64,000 nucleotides of DNA, from the NCBI RefSeq assembly GCF_932526225.1, contig NC_064039.1:15802639-15866638 (forward strand), given 5' to 3'. Shown here one piece after another: positions 46,901-61,900 of the stretch (position 1 is the first letter of the stretch; each line of letters begins with the position of its first letter). The stretch is from Nematostella vectensis. Lineage: Eukaryota; Cnidaria; Anthozoa; Actiniaria; Edwardsiidae. Position numbers and translations under genes: made by a program. The notes below the pieces were generated by a model, which ran no database searches, had not been told where the DNA came from, and saw only the letters and a program-made list of their open reading frames with translations.

Positions 46901-49900
46901 CGCTTGAGGATCTTTTCCATCAAGATCCCCTGCTTGTGGTTGTAGCCCCTGATGCTCATCTGAAAACATTAAATAGTATGATCTTCAAAAGGCACACAAT
47001 AATATGCAGCAATTTATCTAGGAATAAGATGCCATTGCAAACATGGTGTTGTCACCTTAAAAATATTCCATATATGGTGCTGTCATGTGCAGCAGCTGTT
47101 ATCATGTAACCTTCCACACATGGTGTTTCGCGTTACAAAGATTCAATACATGGTTGTATCATGATACCTAAAATTTTAAATACATTGTGTTTCGCGTGAC
47201 ATACAAAGATCCCATCGCGGGACTTAATCCATATATGGCCATTTGCGTGACTTACAAATATTCCATACATGGTGTTGTCCAGGTTGTACGTCACGCCGGC
47301 GATCTCGGCATCATAGGCGTACTCGTTGAGTGAGTCCTTAAGAAGCTGCAGGAAGATGTATGCCATGTTGCAGTGGCATGGGTCTATGTATGCTAACGGG
47401 CTGTTGAGAGAGGAATTGTTTAAGAGTGATAATTTGTAGGTTTGTGACCATCGATTCAACCAGCCATCATAAACAATTAATGGCTTTTATGTTTTCAATG
47501 TCGTGCCATTGGCTATTTCACTGGACAAAGTAAATTACAATACGACAATTTAAAAACAAACAAAAAAAGGTTTACATTTTTCGAGGGTGCAAAGAAAAGG
47601 CACTCTAAGGCAGTCATATTTGAATGTCTAACATTAAATTTGTATTCTTGAAATTTCCGATATATAACAACAAATTCCCGTATATAACAACAACAACAAC
47701 AACAATAATAATAATAATATATAATGATGTGTATAATGAATGATACTTCCATGTAAAAGACAACTGGTAAATAGTTTACATGGAATTACCTGGTGATTTC
47801 AAAAAGCATACATGCTTTGGGCAGAAGGAATGTGACATCTTGTTTGAACCAGACCTTGGTAAGAGGGGAATCCTAAAGCAAATCACACAGATCATCAAAT
47901 CAACAAATCATTAGTACCGGGGACACTCGAATGGTTATCAACAAATCATTAATATCGGGGATACTCGCATGGTTATCAACAAATCATTAATATCGGGGAT
48001 ACTCGCATGGTTATCAACAAATCATTAGTACCAGGGACACTCGCATGGTTATCAACAAATCATTAGTACCAGGTACACTCGCATGGTTATCAACAAATCA
48101 TTAGTACCAGGGACACTCGCATGGTTATCAACAAATCATCAGTGCCAGGGACACTCGCATGCTTATCAACAAATCATTAGTACCGGGGACACTCGCATGG
48201 TTATCAACAAATCATTAGTACCAGGGACACTCGCATTGTTATCAACAAATCATTAGTACCAGGGACACTTGCATGCTTATCAACAAATTATTAATACCGG
48301 GGACACTCGCATGCTTATCAACAAATCATTAGTACCAGGGACACTCGCATGGTTATCAACAAATCATTAGTACCAGAGACACTCGCATGGTTATCAACAA
48401 ATCATTAATACCGGGGACACTCGCATGCTTATCAACAAATCATTAGTACCAGGGACACTTGCATGCTTATCAACAAATCATTAGTACCAGGGACACTTGC
48501 ATGGTTATCAACAAATCATTAATACCGGGGACACTTGCATGCTTATCAACAAATCGTTAATACCGGGGACACGTGCATGGTTGGAAAAATAAACATTGCT
48601 CTGTTGGATTTACACAATATTGAGGTTAGCTCATCAAACTTAAGTGGATAGCAATTGATAGTTTCGGCACAGCTTATGCGTTTACTTGAACCTTAATATT
48701 GTATAAAGTCATGAAGATCCTATAATTTAATGTTTAGTAAAAGAAGTTCTTAGTACAAAGTGTTAAAAGTCCACGGTGCTATATGCATTTCAGTGAAGGA
48801 TTTTGAATAACGCAGCAAAAGTACCTACCTTAATAAGAACTGGGAATTGCGAGGTCTGTGGATAAAGGGAAGACAAAAAATGATTATTGCTAAAAGATTA
48901 AAATAATGCTTTGCCATTTTACGCAAAAATGCCTTCATTGGTCAGCTGATTAAACACCTTGGGGACAGAGTTCACCATGTATGGAATGTTAAGCGATAAC
49001 AAGGCAGGTTTGCGGCAGATATTCGAATATAACGAGAAAATAAGCTAAAAAGAAAATCCAGATGTTGGCGTTGTGTATACTTGCGCAAAGTTCCGAGGCA
49101 AATCGCGGCACATGGAACTGGATACATCTTGTGGAAAAGTAGTTATATGAAAGAAAGATTGCAACACTCACAGTCGATTGGAAATAGAGCCTACCTCTCC
49201 TGGAGCTGGCCGTATATCCAAATCCGTCGGAATAAACTCGTTCTTTTTAGGGATGGTAAGGGCAGCATTCAGGGAAACATTTTTCCAATCCTTGGGAAAC
49301 AGAAAATTATTTTAAAAAAGGAAAGATGAAAATAACATGAATTTATTGTAATGGAATGGGAAATATGATAAAATGTGGGCAAAAAAGAACAGAGTACACA
49401 AACGATGTACCTTGATTTGTTGCTGATCGATTCTCTCCATCGAGTATTCGGTGCCATACCATTCCTCCGTCTTGTCTGTTTTTCCTTCAAAAGCTTTAGA
49501 TACAATGGTTATCCTGACGATAAAATAAGAGGGCTACATCAAGAGTAAGAAAGAGAACAGCAAGAGTCGCGCATAACCTCTTTAAATTAGGTGGAAACGA
49601 AAAGTTCCATGCCTGAATCAATGTTGTGCCAGAAATGCTGCACCGATGCTAACGCCCGGCATCTGTTGTGCCAAAGCAAATGCTCTTCAAGCACATCAGG
49701 TCATCTTCAAAAGCTCGCTTAGCACGAATCATTTCAGGGCTTTCATTAAGTTTCAGAGTAGGCGGTGGAGATTGATAAGTAGGGGGTGGAAGTTATTTTA
49801 TCTTTTTAGTTCAAGACTTTCTTAAAAAAAAATTTGCCAGCGCTTCCGCCGGCCACCGGGGCCTAATAAAACCCCTGCATTTAGAACGCATCTAAATCAA

Positions 49901-52900
49901 CGTCGAGCTAACAGAGCATAAGATTAGAGAAGGGACTCTGATATTAATCGCGCGCCATGTCGATTCCCATCTTTGCAACTGTATTTTAGTAACCAACAGC
50001 CCACACTGCGCGTGAGGATTTGCTTCTTTTTTTGTCCTACTCCTCCGCGGGTCGCATGTTGTTTTGCCAACTCAATTGAAATAAAAAAAATCATAAAAAT
50101 TATCGCAAAAAGAGTAAACAAGTCTAATTTAAGTAAGCAAGATTAGCAAATTCACAGAAAGCTATATCCCTGAAAGTTTAACTGTTTTGTTTGTTTGAGA
50201 GCGACAAGTAATAAAATCCATGGCCGTAATACTGCGTTCAAATTCCCATCTCCAGCTAGTATAAGTACATAAGTACAATAGTTTTAGAAATGTCTAGAAA
50301 CGCCAAATAAATAGAGTAATGTCTTTATTTTCTTATTATTAGAAAAGCACAGCTACCTCGTCTTGCTGTCTCTGATCATCGCAAAAATGCATTCCCTCGC
50401 TACAAGGACACTGTAGTTATTTAAATTTATTACGGCTTTTTCTTTGATTCCTTCTCAAATCAACAGGATATTCACAAAAATCAACATCAGCAGTTCTTTT
50501 AAATCTTACTTACTATGACCCTAGGAAGACCTATGAATGTTGAGAAACTAGGAAGAAGCTGTAAGTTAAAGTGGGAGCGGTGTTGGAAGCAGAAGGTTTT
50601 TCGCTCTTGGATGAAGCCTCTTCCTGTTCGCATTTTTTCACACTTTCTCAAAATCTTGCACATCTCAAAGTACTGTATTCCACAAATAAACCGCTACTGC
50701 CTGTATCCTTGTATCCTCCTGTTAGTCCAGCGGATATGTGCAGATTTTACCTTGAAGTGCGCACTTTTTGCTAAAGTTATCAATTATTTTAGCATAGTGA
50801 TAGTTTTTGATACCTCTTACAAGATAGGCTATAGAGCCGAACTCAGTTCGGCTTTAATTTCTGATTAATAATGAATATTGATTTGGCCGCCATTTTGAAC
50901 CAGAAGTAAACTAACTTTTTCCCCAAAAAAAAACAGTAGGAACTGTTAATCTGGTGTCCTCGGGTTTGCGCTTATCAATCTTCTTGCAATCTTCTTGAAG
51001 AGTCAAAGTTTTACAGTATTCACAGGTGATACTGTATCCTGTTGTGCGGTTAGGGGGAAAAGACAGTACTTGCTGTATTCCCCGAAGCCACAGATGGTCT
51101 TCGACAGCTAGCCTTCAGGCCAGTTAAGATAAAAGACAGAATGTTTGGCAACACTTGAGCGCTTTCCAATGCTTCTATATGACCGAACAAGTGCAGAGAA
51201 TCGGAAGTAGACAAGGCAAGAATGCAGCTCTACGTTAGACCGACGTATTATGAACCACACTCTTTTTGTTTTATAAGAATCTATTTTCAACAACGTCCAG
51301 CCTGACTAAGATTTCACTAATTTTTAACAAAATGCCGAGGCTCACATAGCAAGAAAACATTTTTTTTATATTAAATTGGTGCATTTATCATTTGTGCAAT
51401 CCATTTTTTTTTTAAATGCTTCATTGCTTATTCGTATATGCATTAATCTGGTTTGATTAGTGTGCAGAAACAGGTTTGGAAACCTACCTTCGGCTTAAAA
51501 AAAGGTAAAATTAATAGCAGAAACCTAATCAGTTTTGCTTTTTTTACAACTTAAAAGTATTAAATGGATTTCATGTATATTTAAGTCGTAGACTTTTAAA
51601 CAAGATGTGCATCTCTGTGCTTTCAAAAATGCCAAATTTAATCTCCATTGCAAATTGGCTGCAATTATAATAAACCATATTAGTCGGTGATGAAAGCCGA
51701 TTTTATCTTGGCTCCATAGCTTATCTTATAAAGGTTATTGCAACCTACAACTGCAATAAAATTGGTGTCTTTTGCTTAAGGGCGCGGGGTGAAATAAACG
51801 TCCAAGGTTTTACTTTCGACTACTTCTGGTTAAAGGTGGCTATCACCTTTAAAGTTGCAAAAATGACAAATTTGCGGTTATTAAAAAAAAGGGTTTAAAT
51901 ACATTCTTTGACTTTCATATTAGTTGTCTAGTTAAAAACAGTATCAAAATGTGCAAGTTCATTTATTTTTTTATAAAAAGGTAGTTTACTTCCGGTTCAA
52001 AATGGCGGCCAAATCAATACTCCTTATTAATTAGAAATTAACGCCGATCTGAGCTTGGCTCTATAGCCTAAGAGGGTGCACTTACAGATTTGGTGCAAAG
52101 GTTTGAATTTAAATCAATTATTTTTTCATTCACAAACATATTAATCTTATTCGGTTCAAGTATAATATGACGCATGCCGCCTGGCCGCGCCAGACACGAT
52201 CCGACTCGAACTCGAATCTTTTAACCACCTTCGAACTGATTCATGGCATACGTTGCACCTTCCATGTACCGATTTCTAAAACAATAGTTTTGACTGAATT
52301 AGGTACATGTCCGGTTCGACATATGCCTTAAGCCTTATGCTCTCTTTGTCGAACCTTATGTATTCTCTGGTCGACATTAAGTTGACCTCAAGTCTATGTA
52401 CGGTGTATGCTTGGCAGACACAGCGGTCTTTGCCATTCGCCATTTGCACTGACAACCTTTTTTGAAATAGGTGTATATTGGAGATATTAAAATTTACGAC
52501 GACGGACACATTTAAAGTAAAAGGTGGTAGTGGAAGGCAAAATCTGTGGCCGCCGTTTGTGACGTCGTAAATCTTAAGTTGGCTTTTGTGATGCACAATA
52601 GACTTGTTTTTTTACCTGACTTTCTCAGGGACCAAATTGTCAAGCACTTGCTTGATCAGATCAGGGCGAAATGACGTGAGAAGATGAGGACCCCGTAGAA
52701 CATCGTCAATAGAGAAATCCTGACATGAGATAAAGATGGCACGGGGATGAACAGTAGTGAGATTTAAATGATGTTGATCAGGAGGGATAAGGAAAGAAGA
52801 GGCGGGCGAAGCAGAAAGACAAAAGACGGAAGAGAAGGACAAGGCAAGAGAAGAAAAAAAAAACAACAAGGAGAACAAAAGAAGAAAAACAGGAAGAACA

Positions 52901-55900
52901 ACAACAAAATCAAGAGCTAGAAGAACAAAAACAAGAAGTACAAGAAGAACAAAAACAAGAAGTACAAGAAGAACGAGAAGAACAAAAACAAGAAGTACAA
53001 GAAGAACAAAAACAAGAAGAACAAAAACAAGAAGAACAAAAACAAGAAGTACAAGAAGAACAAAAACAAGAAGAACAAAAACAAGAAGTACAAGAAGAAC
53101 AAAAACAAGAAGTACAAGAAGAACAAAAACAAGAAGTACAAGAAGAACAAAAACAAGAAGTACAAGAAGAACAAAAACAAGAAGTACAAGAAGAACAAAA
53201 ACAAGAAGAACAAAAACAAGAAGAACAAAAACAAGAAAGTACAAGAAGAACAAAAACAAGAAGTACAAGAAGAACAAAAACAAGAAGTACAAGAAGAACA
53301 AAAACAAGAAGAACAAAAACAAGAAGAACAAAAACAAGAAAGTACAAGAAGAACAAAAACAAGAAGTACATGAAGAACAAAAACAAGAAGTACAAGAAGA
53401 ACAAAAACAAGAAGTACAAGAAGAACAAAAACAAGAAGAACAAAAACAAGAAGAACAAAAACAAGAAAGTACAAGAAGAACAAAAACAAGAAGTACAAGA
53501 AGAACAAAAACAAGAAGTACAAGAAGAACAAAAACAAGAAGTACAAGAAGAACAAAAACAAGAAAGTACAAGAAGAACGAAAACAAGAAAGTACAAGAAG
53601 AACAAAAACAAGAAAGTACAAGAAGAACAAAAACAAGAAAGTACAAGAAGAACAAAAACAAGAAAGTACAAGAAGAACAAAAACAAGAAGTACAAGAAGA
53701 ACAAAAACAAGAAGTACAAGAAGAACAAAAACAAGAAGTACAAGAAGAACGAGAAGAACAAAAGAAGAACAAAAACAAGAAAGTACAAGAAGAACGAAAA
53801 CAAGAAGTACAAGAAGAACAAAAACAAGAAGTACAAGAAGAACGAGAAGAACAAAAGAAGAACAAAAACAAGAAGTACAAGAAGAACAAAAACAAGAAAG
53901 TACAAGAAGAACAAAAACAAGAAAGTACAAGAAGAACAAAAACAAGAAAGTACAAGAAGAACAAAAACAAGAAAGTACAAGAAGAACAAAAACAAGAAAG
54001 TACAAGAAGAACAAAAACAAGAAAGTACAAGAAGAACGAAAACAAGAAGTACAAGAAGAACAAAAACAAGAAAGTACAAGAAGAACGAAAACAAGAAGTA
54101 CAAGAAGAACAAAAACAAGAAGTACAAGAAGAACAAAAACAAGAAAGTACAAGAAGAACAAAAACAAGAAAGTACAAGAAGAACAAAAACAAGAAAGTAC
54201 AAGAAGAACAAAAACAAGAAAGTACAAGAAGAACAAAAACAAGAAGTACAAGAAGAACGAGAAGAACAAAAACAAGAAGTACAAGAAGAACAAAAACAAG
54301 AAGTACAAGAAGAACAAAAACAAGAAGTACAAGAAGAACGAGAAGAACAAAAGAAGAACAAAAACAAGAAAGTACAAGAAGAACGAAAACAAGAAGTACA
54401 AGAAGAACAAAAACAAGAAGTACAAGAAGAACGAGAAGAACAAAAGAAGAACAAAAACAAGAAGTACAAGAAGAACGAAAACAAGAAGTACAAGAAGAAC
54501 GAGAAGAACAAAAGAAGAACAAAAACAAGAAGTACAAGAAGAACAAAAACAAGAAGTACAAGAAGAACGAAAACAAGAAGTACAAGAAGAACGAGAAGAA
54601 CAAAAGAAGAACAAAAACAAGAAGTACAAGAAGAACAAAAACAAGAAGTACAAGAAGAACAAAAACAAGAAGTACAAGAAGAACGAGAAGAACAAAAGAA
54701 GAACAAAAACAAGAAGTACAAGAAGAACGAGAAGAACAAAAGAAGAACAAAAACAAGAAAGTACAAGAAGAACGAAAACAAGAAAGTACAAGAAGAACAA
54801 AAACAAGAAAGTACAAGAAGAACAAAAACAAGAAAGTACAAGAAGAACAAAAACAAGAAAGTACAAGAAGAACAAAAACAAGAAGTACAAGAAGAACGAA
54901 AACAAGAAAGTACAAGAAGAACAAAAACAAGAAAGTACAAGAAGAACAAAAACAAGAAAGTACAAGAAGAACAAAAACAAGAAAGTACAAGAAGAACAAA
55001 AACAAGAAGTACAAGAAGAACGAAAACAAGAAAGTACAAGAAGAACAAAAACAAGAAAGTACAAGAAGAACAAAAACAAGAAAGTACAAGAAGAACAAAA
55101 ACAAGAAAGTACAAGAAGAACGAAAACAAGAAAGTACAAGAAGAACAAAAACAAGAAAGTACAAGAAGAACAAAAACAAGAAAGTACAAGAAGAACAAAA
55201 ACAAGAAGTACAAGAAGAACGAGAAGAACAAAAGAAGAACAAAAACAAGAAGTACAAGAAGAACAAAAACAAGAAAGTACAAGAAGAACAAAAACAAGAA
55301 AGTACAAGAAGAACAAAAACAAGAAGTACAAGAAGAACGAAAACAAGAAAGTACAAGAAGAACAAAAACAAGAAAGTACAAGAAGAACAAAAACAAGAAA
55401 GTACAAGAAGAACAAAAACAAGAAAGTACAAGAAGAACAAAAACAAGAAGTACAAGAAGAACGAAAACAAGAAAGTACAAGAAGAACAAAAACAAGAAAG
55501 TACAAGAAGAACAAAAACAAGAAAGTACAAGAAGAACAAAAACAAGAAAGTACAAGAAGAACAAAAACAAGAAAGTACAAGAAGAACAAAAACAAGAAAG
55601 TACAAGAAGAACAAAAACAAGAAAGTACAAGAAGAACGAAAACAAGAAAGTACAAGAAGAACAAAAACAAGAAAGTACAAGAAGAACAAAAACAAGAAAG
55701 TACAAGAAGAACAAAAACAAGAAAGTACAAGAAGAACAAAAACAAGAAGTACAAGAAGAACAAAAACAAGAAGTACAAGAAGAACGAGAAGAACAAAAGA
55801 AGAACAAAAACAAGAAGTACAAGAAGAACAAAAACAAGAAGTACAAGAAGAACAAAAACAAGAAGAACAAAAACAAGAAGTACAAGAAGAACAAAAACAA

Positions 55901-58900
55901 GAAGTACAAGAAGAACAAAAACGTACAAAGTCAAGAAGTTTAAGTACATGGTCAAGAAGTTTAAGTACATGGTCAAGAAGTTTAAGTACATGGTCAAGAA
56001 GTTTAAGTACATGGTCAAGAAGTTTAAGTACATGGTCAAGAAGTTTAAGTACATGGTCAAGAAGTTTAAGTACATGGTCAAGAAGAATAAAAGGGAAAAT
56101 AAAAACAAAAAAAAATCATAACAAGTTCAAGAAAAGGAAGAAAATAATATTAAAAAAATGGAGAGATTATCAAAACAGTTGGTCTAACTTACATGAAGTG
56201 ATCTTGCCAAATGACAGACATATGATCTAGGAGTTTCTTTATCATTAAAGCAGAATCGCACTTCAGCCAATGCCTATGAAGTATATAGCACCAAGTCTTA
56301 GCGAGGCTGACAAGGATCCATGGGGAACTTGCAGATACTTGCACAAACACAACTTTATAAAAAAATTTTTTGGGACCAAGCTTCGTCAATTGGCAAGTAT
56401 TTCTAATTGTACACACCTTGCACTCCTCAAAAACCCATTCAAGGGGCTCCTCTCGGCGCAACATCTCTAGGTACTGGAAAACACTGGTCGAAATCTCAAA
56501 GATGTGATCTGTAGATAAGCACATGGGCCATAAGATGGAAATAGATAAAAATTTGAGACTACACTTAAGAATACACTGGTATACAAGTTGAAAAAAACAA
56601 CATTCAATCATGTTTTTTCCTTGATCATCCTTGGGCTATGTATGGGCTCAGGGACAAAAAGCTCTAATTTCAATGACCCTTTACAAAAAGTCGCATCAAT
56701 TTAAGTCGCATTTGATATTTTGTTTGATATTACTGATTAAGTACTAAATGGAATTTTCCGCCTTATTTCATGTGAAATGAGCTTATTGGAAACATCAGTC
56801 ATATTTATCTGTCATGTCGTCGTTAACAGTAATGATAAAAAATAGTTTTAGGATTAACGATTCTTTTTTTCATGGAAGCAAGAGACCATCATGGCCTCTT
56901 TTATGGAGTAAACCAATAAAAGCTCTGCATTACAAGGGCTGTAGCAGGGGGTGGGGCACTCACGGCATGTATCTCCCCAAACATATTTTAAACAAATTAT
57001 AAGGACATGACCAGTAGGGCGTCACTCTGCCCCCTATATGTTTTAATGTTTCTGTATCATATTCCCCAATATTTCAAGGCCTATTCAAAGGGGTGTGCTT
57101 ATGCCTTTAGATATTTTGTGCCTTTAGAGCAGGTGGTTATTCAAGAGGAGACGTTCATTTGAAGCTGGTTATAAGCATTCAAAAAGCAAGAAAAAAATAC
57201 TGCAGCCAAGGTAGGAGGGGACACTTCGCCTTTAACTCTGATTCTATGCAGGTCAGATCCTACCTTGCCCTTCATTCGTTAGCTCCATATTACACATGAA
57301 AAACATAAAGCCTTTAGCTCCATCCAGTGCACCAGCGACCAATGCATTCACCCAACCTGAAAGTATAATTGATATGAGTCCAACTGTTAATCAAATGGTC
57401 GTTAAATGGTCGACAGCTCACTAATGTGCAAACAGCGTGCTATGATCCTTCAAACGAATGTCTGCACTACATTGGATTTTGAGAAAGGCAACTTTACCCT
57501 GCATGCCATGGGTAGTCAACCACAAATGAAAACCAATAGGCAATGCCAATGGCAAAGATACAAATTATAGAATTAGAGATTCCTTTTTAAAGATTAACAA
57601 CTCAGTAGAATTCATTGAAAAGTAAAAAACCAAGTAAGGCGTTAACAATGTAGTGAGCCTATCAATTGTAAACATAATAATACACACCTTTAGCCTTAAG
57701 TTCTGATAAGAGACTTCCCTCTCCCTCATGGCCAATAAGGTGAGAGATGTAATGACTCGGCTAAAAGAGAGGAAAACTAAAATGGTTAAAAATACACAAT
57801 AAACATTTTTTCCACTGTTAAAGAAAAAAAAAATCATTCTCTTCATACAAAGTGTGATTTAAAAACACGCCTAACTGAAACCACTGAATGGCTGTATTGG
57901 GGTGTGAATTACTGTCCATGGATGTTCCACTTGAAAGAGCAAAAAGAGCAATAATAATAACAGCCGGCAAATTGTGTTATAAGAAATGAAATCAATTACT
58001 AACCTTGAAGTGATAGTATTTCCTCATATCAGGAATAGGGAACATCAGGTTTAAATTCTTCATGTCTTTTACAGGAACCACTTTGAACAAAGTCTTTTAA
58101 GAAAAACAGGGTCAAGTTCAAATGGCAAAAATAGACATACATAGAGTGTCTTAGCCAGTGTCTCAAACAAATTGAATGAACATGTTTATAGTGAACACAA
58201 CCCTCTGCTGCTATGTTTTGTTTTAAGATGAGTATTGTAAAAAAGCTCCAAAAACAAGATGAAAGAAACATGAAAATATCCTTTGTGGCTAAGTGGAAAT
58301 GCAGCTTCTATTGACTACAGTGGAGCCCTAAAAATGCCCCCTCCCCATCTCACCCCAATCCAGCCTACAGGCCTGTGAGATGGTCTGCTGCGCAGCAGTC
58401 TTTTGAGTCGTTTATCTTCCCTCCCCAACAACCGACACAAAGTACAACTGCCCGGTAGACTACTTGAGAGATTAACTACTGTACAGCAGTTTGCTACATT
58501 AACCGTGTGGTACCTGCACTTGCTCAGCTCCATAAGGATGTTCTGGAAATGTAGGGATGGTAACATTTTTGTTTTGTACAGGAGAAAACAGCTTCACCAC
58601 CATCTCAGTCATTTCATCAAGAGACTCTACACACACAAGTAAAACACAGCTATAACTGTAAACAGTAGCATTGGAATTAATGTTATTATTTAACAGCAAT
58701 TTTACACCAAATAAGGTTCCACTTGAGAATCCATGTATCATAACCTGCCGGGAGGGGTCCTTGACTAATGTAAGAAATCTGAATCCTGGTCTGTGGAAGC
58801 CAAGTGACCATTTAGAGGTATATTAACATGTATGCTAAAGCTTTCTTATCCAAGATTTGTTTTTACCTACACTAATTTGCTTATTAATTTGATAACACAT

Positions 58901-61900
58901 GGATTTGTTGAGTGCCACCTTACAGGAAATACGATGTATTTTTATACACAATATATTTACAGTACATACTTTATTATATACAGTACGTATTATGCATCGT
59001 TAAACAATTATAGCTCGGGCTGCCTTGCCTGATCACACATAGCACAACAAACATGAGAAAAATGAACTCTGCAATTTTTCTTCTTTTTTTGTGGTCCTGA
59101 TGGTTGGGCATGCTGCTGTGTAATAAATTGACTGAAATTGGGGACATGGGGATGTGACCTCCCATGTTATAGCTTGGCAAACATCTGAGTACTGCAAAAC
59201 CTTACTCGAAATGAGAATGTTCTATGTATATTGAATTGTGGCCACCAACCATGTACTTTAGGAAAATAATATTGATTTAATGATAGTCCTGATAAAACTA
59301 GTGAAATTTTTTGGTCCCTTGCCAATAGTCATATTGAGGTTCCACTGTAATACTATGAAAACGTAGTTACCACCCAAATTATGCTGTCTCAGCAAAAATA
59401 CCAGTGGTATAATGTAAATGAAGAACAGGTACACATAATTACCTCTTCCTATAACTGATAAGGACATTATGTTAGCTGAGTAGTAAAGAGAGTGAAACTT
59501 CAGAAGCTCTTCTCTCGTGTCTATTCCTTTCTCCTTAGGTCGTGTATCAAGGGTAAGCTTGTTTCCTTTGTCAAGAATAAGCCATTTTAGAGCAAAAACA
59601 ACACACACTGAAATAACACAGCAAACCACAACTGTTATGCTAATGCATGACAAACAATTTTAACTACTTTGACTTGTACTTATACCTGTGCAAAACTTGT
59701 TGTATGGATGAGATGGGTCAACTGTTGACTTGTCCAACTGATTTAATCTCCACATGTCATTCAAACGGTTTTTTGAATTTTCTAAACAAATAAGAATAAG
59801 CATTAAATACATTTCATCCTCTGTCAGCTTTGTTGACAGGGTGTGGATAGGAGTAACCAACCACTGGCAAACTGCCCCAAGAATAACAGACTTCCATCCA
59901 AACATGGAAAACATCAGTGACTACTGACTTACTATAATTTACTGACTACCAACATTTTATGGTTGTTCATATCATTTACCCTTCAATTCCATCGTCAACA
60001 TGTAAACTTGACTACCGAAAAATTAATGAAATTTTAAATTATTACGGACATCTACCCCCTTAAATTAAAATTTGTTATTGGTCATTTCAGCATCACACTA
60101 CCAGACCCCCCCCCCCCCCAAAAAAAAATATATTCACACACAGATTACCAGAGTCAACAGCATTGACCTCTCTGTCCTTTGCATCAGCATTAAATAATGG
60201 GCACAGGAAAAATTGTGCAAACCTACAGACAATACAAAAACAAAATATTACTACTTTCATACAGTTTAAAAACCTATTAGTCAGAAGCTATGTGCAATAC
60301 ATTTTCCAAAGTTGTAGCCTAAATACTGTAGGTTCTTAAATACAAATGGGCTTTGTGCAAATGTAAGTTTTTAAAGTGGATTGAGCCTCCACGTGTTAGG
60401 GTTAGGTTAGGCTTCTATCTGGTTGGTCAACCTGCTGCATCGGCTTTGGGCCGACCATACTGTAGTATATGTGTGTAACCTGTGTCTGTGCTTGTTTATA
60501 CTAAGGCCATTATTTTTTCATTTCCCCCAAAACCAGCATGTTTGAATGGATCATGAAAAATTATTTTAAACCCTGATGATAATGTGATGGTAGTATGGAC
60601 AGACAAAACACACATAATTTTCAGTACATGAATGTGTTAAGAAGACCAGATCAGAGCACTCACCTGTCTAGAGCATTAGAAAGAGATTCATATTTTACAT
60701 CAAAGAAATAGTTTGTGTGTTCTCCAGATGTGAAAGCATTAGATGACCCACCGTTCTCTGTCAAAAACTAAAAAATACACATACAAAATTCACTATAAAA
60801 ATAGTTTGAAATCTTGACTTGCTCAACTATAATCAAACAAGTGTTATATTGTAGAAGTTTCTGAAATAATTACCTGAGTATAGGCATTTTCACCAGGGTA
60901 CTGTAACCAAAAGAAGAGTGAAGTAATACCTAGTCAATGTGACACAATTACCACTATAACAAAGAAATATAATAACACAGATACTGACCTTTTCTGTTCC
61001 AAGAAAAAGCATATGCTCGCAGAAATGAGCAAGGCCAGGTAATTCTTTTGGATCTGTCAAGCTCCCTAACAAGGAATTGTGTAATATAAAAGGTGTAAAA
61101 TTGAAAAGAAATAAAAAATCAAATTGAAAATTGAAATTTAATTGAAAATTGTTTGTTTGGTGGGCGTATACTGTATGGGTATAGCTTTGCCTCACGAGCG
61201 ATAACACACCAAAAGTCATGAAGATTAAACAATCAACTCAATTCATTTGGATAGATTTCAATTGAATACGGCTCATGGATAATACAAAGTTTGAACTTAG
61301 CATTATAATTTTAAAACAAAGAGTTATAAGCAATTCAAAGGGTGGATTACAACTCTGGAAAGGTTGGAACACAGGCAGCCCAAGGCTACTGCCAGTAGTT
61401 CTATGTTTAAAGGAATGTATGAGGGAAATTGACGTTGATGAAAAAAAATATATGTAAAAAAATAAAATAACAGAGATTAAAGTATGTCTTCCATTATTTC
61501 ATTTTCAGGATGAATGCTCATATAGCAGGTTTGAAGCCTGTCACAAAATTAAGAAATAAAATATTTTTTGCGTGCCTTCATTGAGTTTTGAAAACTGAGG
61601 TGCTTTTGTTTGGGAGAATTCAAGAGCAGATCAGTGGAGCATGATACTGCAGGTATTGGAGCTAAAAAAAATGATTAATTCTACAAAGGGACAGAAATCA
61701 ATGTCACTCCAGTCACGTGGTGTGCAGGGTGGCCGCACACCTGAAGTTCTGCATTACTGAAGAACTGTACAATATATATCAAATATTGCTAATCGAGAAT
61801 TGAAAGTTTTTTTTTGCGAGTAGACCGTGTATTTACAAATGTAAACAATAGCAAAAGAAAAACTGATTGAAATTCTTTAAGCTTTGAAGGTCCAAATGCT

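Noticed and set aside
52276..52596. 106-codon minus-strand ORF in IDE intron 14
   Set aside because: It is not an IDE exon: exon 14 joins exon 15 (49,411-49,513) in phase without it. No domain seen.
52612..56108. Overlapping open frames of 857-1,063 codons on both strands
   Set aside because: They are translations of a 24/25-bp repeat lacking stops in several frames on both strands. Low-complexity output, and the whole array lies inside an IDE intron.
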